Positions 32,327 to 38,082 of a DNA stretch of 38,082 nt are shown here, piece by piece (position 1 is the stretch's first letter; every line of letters begins with the position of its first letter). The DNA comes from Compostibacillus humi (GTDB lineage: Bacteria; Bacillota; Bacilli; Bacillales; Amphibacillaceae). A program made the position numbers and the translations under genes. Under the pieces are notes generated by a model, which had not been told where the DNA came from, made no database searches, and worked only from the letters and a program-made list of their open reading frames with translations. The DNA lies in the NCBI RefSeq assembly GCF_014637175.1, contig NZ_BMEV01000031.1, positions 1 through 38,082 of the forward strand, in the 5' to 3' direction.

Positions 32327-32612
32327 GAAATCGGCCGTGACAAACCCTCTCTCGGTCGATTCTTCTAACTTTTCCCCAGAAATCGGCCGTGACAAACCCT
32401 CTCTCGGTCGATTCTCCTAACTTTTCCTCAGAAATCAACCGTGACAAACGCTCTCTCGGTCGATTCTCCTAACTTTTCCTCGGAAATCGGCCGTGACAAA
32501 CGCTCTCTCGGTTGATTCTCCTAACTTTTCCTCGGAAATCAACCGTGACAACTGCTCTCTCGGTCGATTCTCCTAACTTTTCCTCAGAAATCGGCCGTGA
32601 CAACTGCTCTGT
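32327..32612. repeat. Array of about 5.5 tandem 52-bp structured repeats
   Basis: Units start at 32327, 32379, 32431, 32483, 32535 and 32587 with an exact 52-base period. Each reads GAAATCGGCCGTGACAAAC, a CTCTCTCGGTCGATTCTCC segment and TAACTTTTCCTC. The end of one unit (CGGTCGATT) can pair with the start of the next (AATCGGCCG), and where one junction changes to CGGTTGATT the partner is AATCAACCG, preserving pairing. The period is not a multiple of three, so it is not coding. There are no spacers of the CRISPR kind. Confidence 0.9.
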
Positions 32613-32718
32613 AGTTTTTCTCCATGAATCTGGCATGATTACCCCGCTTCCGTCAAATTAATACTGACTCAAATTCTTCTATTTTCGTCATCATTCCACC
32701 CTGAAATGTCAATTTTTC

Positions 32719-32748
32719 TTGCTTTTATCCTAATGCTTCATATATAAT
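32719..32748 (+). promoter_or_regulatory. Promoter of the orphan T-box leader
   Basis: TTGCTT at 32719-32724, 18-base spacer, TATAAT at 32743-32748; start near 32755. Confidence 0.5.
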
Positions 32749-32754
32749 CAATTA

Positions 32755-32926
32755 AAAATCCATATATTAGCAATGAAGAAGGCGCAGTACAATTTGCCCG
32801 CTGGTTTAAAGAGAGCTTGTGGCTGGTGGAAACAAGCACCATGGTAAATTGGAATTGGACTTTGGAGCTTGTAATCGAAAGAGAGATCCTATATAAAAAT
32901 ATAGGATAATTAGGGTGGCACCGCGG
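32755..32926 (+). promoter_or_regulatory. T-box leader, orphan and probably truncated
   Basis: The leader shows stem I elements (GCGCAGTAC with the AGTA bulge, GAGAGCTTGTGGCTGGTGG and its partner AAGCACC), the GAA-containing specifier loop GGAATTGGACTTTGGAGC, and the T-box core AGGGTGGCACCGCGG (32912-32926). T-box leaders sense uncharged tRNA. The specifier is most likely TGG (Trp), with TTG (Leu) as the alternative. No terminator arm complementary to the core follows, and no plus-strand gene lies downstream, so it has lost both its expression platform and its target. Confidence 0.8.
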
Positions 32927-32930
32927 GGCA

Positions 32931-33002
32931 TGTGTCATAAAACCACAAAATTTTTTAATTAAAGAAGATAATTTAGACCATATTGTTATAGAATTTACAA
33001 CT
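32931..33002 (+). pseudogene. Possible C-terminal remnant of an unknown gene
   Basis: An open frame without a start, PQNFLIKEDNLDHIVIEFTT and then RSG-stop (33000-33014 region), ends directly at a terminator hairpin, the arrangement expected at the 3' end of a gene. It lies just after the broken T-box core. The product is not recognisable, and chance cannot be excluded. Confidence 0.25.
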
Positions 33003-33004
33003 AG

Positions 33005-33030
33005 AAGCGGGTGATTATACCCGCTTTTTA
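33005..33030 (+). terminator. Terminator hairpin downstream of the T-box remnant
   Basis: AGCGGGT (33005-33011) pairs with ACCCGCT (33018-33024), followed by TTTTT. It has no complementarity with the T-box core 80 bases upstream. Confidence 0.75.
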
Positions 33031-33122
33031 TTATGACTAAGTTGATTAGAGTTGCCGCTGCGTGCGAAACATAATACCATCTCTCTGCAAGTTGATAACA
33101 ACTGGTTATACCTAAAAACTAT

Positions 33123-33959
33123 TTAACTATTTAACTCCAATTTATTAAAAAGATATTCCGCTACCAAACCAATACTTTCTATAGCAGAAAGTGCCTCTTC
33201 CTTAGTTAGGATTGATAAGAATGGCCTACCATGTCCTGTTCCTTCTTTGTTTCTCAATTTATTTATTGAACATGCAAGTTCATATAAGGCTCTTTCAAAT
33301 CTTTTTATGGCTGGTTCAGGTAAATTACTGTCTATTTTGTCATGTGGGGTAGCCGACCCAACCATCATAAACGCTTGTCCAAGCAAGGTAGGAAAGTTGG
33401 CTTGCGTCGGGTAACTTCCCATCTTTTTGAGGATTATATAGGCGGCTACTGCTTCCATTAAGTCTTTCCCTGTTCCAGCTACTAAGGCTGCATCTTCAAT
33501 ACCTTGTTTAGCACGACGAATATAGGTATGCAGGGCCTCACTCATTTCTTTTTCAGAAAGGTTGTCCAAAATTACTGGTTGAATCTCTCCATCTATCGTC
33601 AAAATGTAACCAGTAGATTTAAAAGCCTGCATCAAATTTTCTATCTGCTCACGTCCAGTATAATTTATGGAATTTTCTCTAAATCCTCCCGAAGCCTTCA
33701 CTACTGAGATAACACTTTTTACAAGTTTCTCTCCTTTTTTTATATCGTTCTCTAATGACCAATAAAGAATGGCTCTAATCCTTTTAGCTTTTCCAACATT
33801 CCGACCTTGATTCTTAGGATCTACATCCCAAAGTTCTGCCTTTTGTACTATGAAATCCAGATCTGAATGACTTGGGTCTCTTCTATTTGTTGCTTGCGAA
33901 TCGTCAATTAATTGTGAAAGTGATATAGCAATTTCATCCGTTAAAGAAGCTCCTTGCAT
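33123..33959 (-). CDS. Abortive infection protein with Abi_C / HEPN-like C-terminus
   Basis: A 278-residue cytoplasmic protein. The C-terminal third (about 195-275) carries the Abi_C landmark LRNKEGTGHGR; Arg236 and His243 fit the R-x4-6-H motif of HEPN ribonucleases, which suggests an RNA-cutting effector. The N-terminal part (1-190) is helical with no motif I can name. GGAGGG lies seven bases before the ATG. It lies downstream of the large nuclease-like gene on the same strand, 189 bases away, so the two may be one unit or may use separate promoters. AT-rich compared with the core genes, suggesting transfer. Antiphage function is inferred from the family. Confidence 0.8.
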   Translation of the reverse strand: MQGASLTDEIAISLSQLIDDSQATNRRDPSHSDLDFIVQKAELWDVDPKNQGRNVGKAKRIRAILYWSLENDIKKGEKLVKSVISVVKASGGFRENSINYTGREQIENLMQAFKSTGYILTIDGEIQPVILDNLSEKEMSEALHTYIRRAKQGIEDAALVAGTGKDLMEAVAAYIILKKMGSYPTQANFPTLLGQAFMMVGSATPHDKIDSNLPEPAIKRFERALYELACSINKLRNKEGTGHGRPFLSILTKEEALSAIESIGLVAEYLFNKLELNS

Positions 33960-34148
33960 GATAAACCCTCCATGTTCTAATTATTGAATATTATGGCATG
34001 CATTTTTTCATTTAACGTTTTGTTATAAACCATAACCATAGTAACAAAAGATTTTGAAGGTACTTGCTAGTATTCAAACAAATTATTAAACGTAAATAAA
34101 TTTCAAGCAACTACCCTTTTCATATTATTCAGACATAAATCATTAAGA

Positions 34149-37100
34149 TTACCTTTGAAACCCTTTTATTCTGTCAATAACCTTTAATACTGGTGCATCT
34201 TTTACAACCGCTGGAATTACAGGTTCATCGGTAGGTAATATTGCTAGAGAAAGATAACTTTCCTCATCTATCTCCCACGCATTTTTTATTTCAATTTCGT
34301 TCTTTAAAATATTTAATTCCTTATTCATAGATAAAGTTTTATTTTCATTAATCGAACTAGGAAACATGATATACTTCCCAACTTTTTTATATGCTTCAAT
34401 AAACATATTTAGATTGACATGATTACTAGGTTCCATTGTTATAATACGTGCTGGACTCATTATTAAATTATTAGACGTAATATTATTCTTTCTTATTATA
34501 TTTTCATTAGCGGTAAATACAACCCTATAATCATAAGGCTTATTTCTATTCACCCCTTTTACTATGCCAACCCTAATATTGTTCTCTGTATCAATATTTC
34601 CTACTTTCTCAATCCATTCTCTAAATATTTCTTTACCAGCTTTACCATAAGAAAACATTGGTGAAAACACCGGTAAAGGCGTAGATTCTCCAGTAAAGTA
34701 AACACCCTTCCATTTGGACTTATCCCATAAAGGTATATTGATAATATCTAAAGTTTCTATATCGGACTGTTTAGTATTTTCTATGTTAAATTCTTCTTCA
34801 GATGGTTTCTCATATTTAACATCCATTGAATCGTTATTCTCTTCTTTTTCTTCATTTATAAGAGTATCTACTATATATATAGGTTGCTTTCTTTCTAATG
34901 CAAATTCCGAGTCATTCTTTTCAACTACACTAGTGACCGTAGGTGTTTTTTTACTAAAATATTCAAATACTATTGATGAACTACCTGTAAAATTGATTGC
35001 TCTGTCTAAGGCACTATCTTGCTCAAGCATTTCCTTAACTGCATTATCAAATGAATTAAGATTAACCAATTCAACCATTAATTGAATTGTTACATCCTTA
35101 ATAAATTCTTTTACTTTCACCTGAACTTCAGGCGTATTTACTTCCGGATAACTTGAACAAGTTATGAAAAATTCTGGCTTAATACTATCTTTATCCTTAT
35201 TTATTTCTAATGTAAACTCATCCTGTTCGATAAACTTAATGTTTATTTTGATTTCTGGAATAAATGAATGTATTTTATCCACTGTTCCTGTGGAGAGAAA
35301 ACCTTCTATAGATCCTAGTAAACTCTCACCAACTTCAATACACGGAAATTGAATATCAGAGATAATATTTATTTTACAGCCGATTATCTTACTGCTTAAC
35401 CAATAACTATTTTGGGTACCATACCAAGGTTGTCCCACCAATTGTAATCTGGCCGGTTGATTGTACCACTTAGTTATAAAATCTTCCATCGCTTCCGTAT
35501 TATTATCGAAAGAATTACTAAATTCTTCATCTACATGCCCTAGACAATATTTTATAGCTATAGATGAAAATTCTAATCCCCACTCCTCTAAATAATTCGG
35601 AAAATATGAAAGTTTATTTAAATCATTAAAATCTGTCCTAAATATTTGTATACCCAAAATAAAATCATAATTGTATTCTTGTTCTACAATGTCTTTTAAT
35701 TCACTTTCTGGATTATTTGATAAGTACAGGTTAATTGCAATTTGTTCTAACTTGTAAAACTCAGTTGAGTGAATTAATCTTCCTAATTTCAACTCTATAA
35801 ACTTAATGCTATTTAGACTTCCAATTAGTGCCGGATTCACTTGACCCAAGTTAAAATACTCATTAATAGAAAGGTGAAATGCATTTAAATAATAACCACG
35901 CGCTGCCCAATTTAAATCTACACTCTCAAACAATTGTCCCATTAATAATAAAGCCCGTGTTAATTCTTTTTTGCTTTCGTCCTTAACTATTTTCACTATC
36001 GCTCTTCCCAAATAACGAATAGCAGTGTATGGTTTATCTTTCATTAGTTGTTCACTTCGGATTATTAACAACCTTGCTGCTTCAATTTCTGATTTTCTTT
36101 TGACACTTATTGAAACTAGATGTTCAAAAAGTGTATCATAATTTTTCGCTTCTTGATATATAGGGAGTTCCGTAACTATTCTCTTTATAGTTAGGAAATT
36201 GAAATCTAATGATTCTTTCCCTCTTTCTAGAACTTCAATAAATTCATCTACTATTTGATCTATATCTCCACCCATAAATAATTTAACATTTATGTAATTT
36301 GCCTTTGCTTGTATTGCTGCATTGGGTCTAGTAACATCTGATATAATTCTTTGATATTCTTTCTGTAGGACTGTAGTATGTTCTTCAAAATTAAAATTAT
36401 ATTTCCCATCTTTCGCAATTGAGAATAAATTCATCCAAAGATTGGTTAATCTTTCTAGGTCAAAAACATTAGAACCTCCAACAACTAGAGATTCAAAATT
36501 ACAATATTTCAAGTAAAAATCATCAAAGTCCATGTACCACCAATACATAGTCCACGCCCATTGATAAAAACATTCTTTTTTCTGTACATGTGTACCATAC
36601 TTATTAGTTATATTCTGTGCTCTTTCAAATCGCCCAGATGTTTCTATATTTGGAAGTTCCAATTCTCTGCTAATTATCGCAGCCTCCAGAGCCTTTTCTG
36701 AAAGTATGTGATAATTTCCATTTTCAATATCTTCTTTTATCTGTTCTTCAACTTCATCTAGTCTCCTTCTTTTCGCATAATCCCTACTCCCTACTTCATC
36801 AGTTTCTCTAAATCTATCTGAGATATTAAAACTCTCAACTGCAATTTTTTCGTACTTACCACTAAATACTTTTTCGAGTAACCACATTTTATCAAGTATT
36901 CTGATATTAACTTCATATTTTTCCCTTAACTCATCCTCAGTAACTGCTCTTTTTTTATCAGAAATAAACTGGTTACTCATAAAGTAAATAACACTATAAC
37001 CCCTTCCTGTTTCTACAATTTTCTTAACATCAGATTTTACCTTACTTCTCCAATCTTTCTTTGCACTAATGGCAAAAGCCCATCTTTCTTTAGAGGCCTC

Positions 37101-37397
37101 TCGTCCAACCCCGCTGTACCAAGATAAGGCAATGTCATCCGAAACCGGATAGGTTTCAGTATCTACTTTACTGTCTCCTCCACCAGTAGGACCTGTTTGA
37201 ATGATTAGATTTGGACAAATCTCTTTTTCCGCTATTTTTCTACAAAAGTTTTCAAATTCCTTTTCTTGACTTCTACTTGTCAAAGTTTCCAAATAGTAAT
37301 CAAACATTTCCTTATTCAAATCAATTTTGGTTATGCTCTTTGAATCAGAAAATTGCTCAGGATATAGATTTTTGTAGAAATCGTATGGTGTTTTCAT
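34149..37397 (-). CDS. Large protein with Mrr-like nuclease N-terminus and helical repeat middle
   Basis: A 1082-residue protein of unnamed type. The N-terminal 180 residues look like an Mrr-type PD-(D/E)xK nuclease: FENFCRKIAEKEICPNL, then GPTGGGDSKVDTETYP with Asp75 and Asp79, then WAFAISAKKDW with Lys113. The acidic residue of ExK is Ser111 here, an Mrr-like variation. Residues about 220-620 are alpha-helical with TPR-like spacing. The end (about 885-1020) holds a domain with WKGVYFTGE, AGKEIFREWIEKVGNID and YDYRVVFT. I recall this last pattern from other large hypothetical proteins but cannot name it. The ATG at 37397 follows GAGGAGGG. AT-rich and probably acquired; a sensor-nuclease of a defence system is inferred. 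Confidence 0.8.
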   Translation of the reverse strand: MKTPYDFYKNLYPEQFSDSKSITKIDLNKEMFDYYLETLTSRSQEKEFENFCRKIAEKEICPNLIIQTGPTGGGDSKVDTETYPVSDDIALSWYSGVGREASKERWAFAISAKKDWRSKVKSDVKKIVETGRGYSVIYFMSNQFISDKKRAVTEDELREKYEVNIRILDKMWLLEKVFSGKYEKIAVESFNISDRFRETDEVGSRDYAKRRRLDEVEEQIKEDIENGNYHILSEKALEAAIISRELELPNIETSGRFERAQNITNKYGTHVQKKECFYQWAWTMYWWYMDFDDFYLKYCNFESLVVGGSNVFDLERLTNLWMNLFSIAKDGKYNFNFEEHTTVLQKEYQRIISDVTRPNAAIQAKANYINVKLFMGGDIDQIVDEFIEVLERGKESLDFNFLTIKRIVTELPIYQEAKNYDTLFEHLVSISVKRKSEIEAARLLIIRSEQLMKDKPYTAIRYLGRAIVKIVKDESKKELTRALLLMGQLFESVDLNWAARGYYLNAFHLSINEYFNLGQVNPALIGSLNSIKFIELKLGRLIHSTEFYKLEQIAINLYLSNNPESELKDIVEQEYNYDFILGIQIFRTDFNDLNKLSYFPNYLEEWGLEFSSIAIKYCLGHVDEEFSNSFDNNTEAMEDFITKWYNQPARLQLVGQPWYGTQNSYWLSSKIIGCKINIISDIQFPCIEVGESLLGSIEGFLSTGTVDKIHSFIPEIKINIKFIEQDEFTLEINKDKDSIKPEFFITCSSYPEVNTPEVQVKVKEFIKDVTIQLMVELVNLNSFDNAVKEMLEQDSALDRAINFTGSSSIVFEYFSKKTPTVTSVVEKNDSEFALERKQPIYIVDTLINEEKEENNDSMDVKYEKPSEEEFNIENTKQSDIETLDIINIPLWDKSKWKGVYFTGESTPLPVFSPMFSYGKAGKEIFREWIEKVGNIDTENNIRVGIVKGVNRNKPYDYRVVFTANENIIRKNNITSNNLIMSPARIITMEPSNHVNLNMFIEAYKKVGKYIMFPSSINENKTLSMNKELNILKNEIEIKNAWEIDEESYLSLAILPTDEPVIPAVVKDAPVLKVIDRIKGFQR

Positions 37398-37974
37398 GGT
37401 AACCCTCCTCGTCATCTTAACTAAAACTATAACTCTATTTAACCAATAAATCGAAGAATAATATATTAAAAATGATTGAAAATTACATAGTTCAACACTG
37501 TTTCCTTATTTGTTTTTCGTCCTGCTAACTATTAATCATAATTTCTTTTATTTTATGGTGTTTATATCGTTTAATCTGCGACATCATACTGTAGAAGTAG
37601 CACCTTTAACCATCAATAAATTGTCATCAACAGGCTCTTCTCTAAAAGGCTCAAAATATGCCATATTTCCTGTTTTGGGACTGTTTGAGCCATTTAAAAA
37701 TAAATGTTGATTTTTTTCGGGTATCTTGTAATTTCTTCTTTTTTTTAATATCTGAGATGATAGTAAAAACTATTTCCATGATACGAAATTAAGTGAAAAA
37801 AATGATTGAACCTGAAAAAAATGAAATAAATGAACGATTAGTAACCGTTAATAACCATTTTAAACATTACTAACAGTTAATATCATTATAATGGATTTAA
37901 ATAGTTATAAGGAGAGTGTAAAATATTTTGTGTAAATAGAAATGCACTAAATAATGTTCATAGAAAAAGTATAA
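37398..37974. other. AT-rich gap between the nuclease gene and the IS3-family element
   Basis: About 575 bases without a supported gene. It should contain the promoter of the minus-strand nuclease gene; only weak candidates are visible. GGCTCAAA/TTTGAGCC (about 37648-37693) forms an 8-base stem with a long loop. A TATAAT at 37887-37892 and AAGGAGAG at 37909-37916 point to the right, but the frame after it closes within a few codons, as if its gene was cut away by the insertion. Confidence 0.4.
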
Positions 37975-38082
37975 TGGACCCAAGATTTTAGACAGCAAGA
38001 AAGGATATGTTAAGGTAGGTTTATGAAACAAAAAAGGAAACGATATTCACCAGAATTTAAAGCACAAGTTGTATTGGAAATT
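37975..38082 (+). mobile_element. Left end of an IS3-family insertion sequence
   Basis: TGGACCCAAGATTTTAGAC at about 37975-37993 resembles the terminal repeats of IS3-family elements, and the transposase OrfA begins 48 bases inside. The element runs off the window. Confidence 0.6.
38023..38082 (+). CDS. IS3-family transposase OrfA, N-terminal part
   Basis: The last 60 bases encode MKQKRKRYSPEFKAQVV and a few more residues, the start of the helix-turn-helix DNA-binding protein OrfA of IS3-family elements (RRRYSPEFKAQVALE-like). The ATG lies after a weak AAGGTAGG site. It is cut by the window end, so completeness and the -1 frameshift to OrfB cannot be judged. Confidence 0.85.
   Translation, partial: MKQKRKRYSPEFKAQVVLEI

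Noticed and set aside
32327-32612. CRISPR array
   Set aside because: The whole 52-bp unit is repeated without unique spacers, and no cas genes are present.
37510-37710. 66-codon plus-strand frame upstream of the IS
   Set aside because: No ribosome-binding site, no recognisable motif, and composition typical of AT-rich intergenic DNA.

Overview
The window reads as a chromosome segment of a Bacillaceae bacterium (Bacillales, endospore-forming). The support is synteny with the Bacillus subtilis yjb/yjc region (spx, mecA, coiA, pepF, spxH, trHb, yjbK, relQ, nadK, rluD-type synthase, prpE, coat genes, yjcF-G-H), sigma-K-type promoters at coat genes, many GTG/TTG starts with strong Shine-Dalgarno sites, and a Geobacillus-type cytochrome bd operon with a CydS peptide. 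A moderately thermophilic genus such as Caldibacillus is possible, but the species cannot be fixed from this sequence.

Layout. 1-760: a decayed IS1380-type transposase and a MITE-like element. 758-1990: dapA under a lysine riboswitch, minus strand. 2300-5960: a heterodimeric ABC exporter (YfiB/YfiC type) behind a leader hairpin. 6022-7819: yjcH, yjcG, yjcF. 7827-8712: a second, inverted MITE copy, then a DUF421 membrane protein whose ribosome-binding site lies in a perfect hairpin. 8741-10709: small spore and coat genes (CotZ/CotY type, CotO) with three sigma-K-like promoters. 10866-13088: mgtE and prpE, divergent. 13100-15440: relQ-nadK-rluD-type operon, minus strand. 15562-17456: yjbK, truncated globin, spxH. 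17503-18390: three tandem RoxS/RsaE-like small RNAs on the minus strand, each with a Rex-like box, plus a small membrane-protein gene. 18436-23065: pepF, coiA, mecA, spx. 23443-24651: exported putative glycoside hydrolase. 25236-31263: cytochrome bd genes cydA-cydB-cydS, convergent with cydD-cydC, the latter behind a Rex-like operator. 31350-32256: frameshifted NERD gene. 32276-32612: tandem 52-bp structured repeats. 32719-32926: an orphan, truncated T-box leader. 33123-38082: an AT-rich foreign-looking segment with an Abi_C/HEPN-like protein, a 1082-residue Mrr-like nuclease protein, and the left end of an IS3-family element.

How the parts fit. Spx is delivered to ClpXP by SpxH, and MecA is the ClpC adaptor, so one stretch carries the thiol-stress regulator and two protease adaptors. 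Rex-like boxes at the small RNAs and at cydDC suggest NADH-responsive control of respiration genes and riboregulators within 14 kb. The right end looks like a defence-type insertion that separated a T-box leader from its gene. The two most interesting items are the RoxS-like triplet and the two-gene nuclease/HEPN module.
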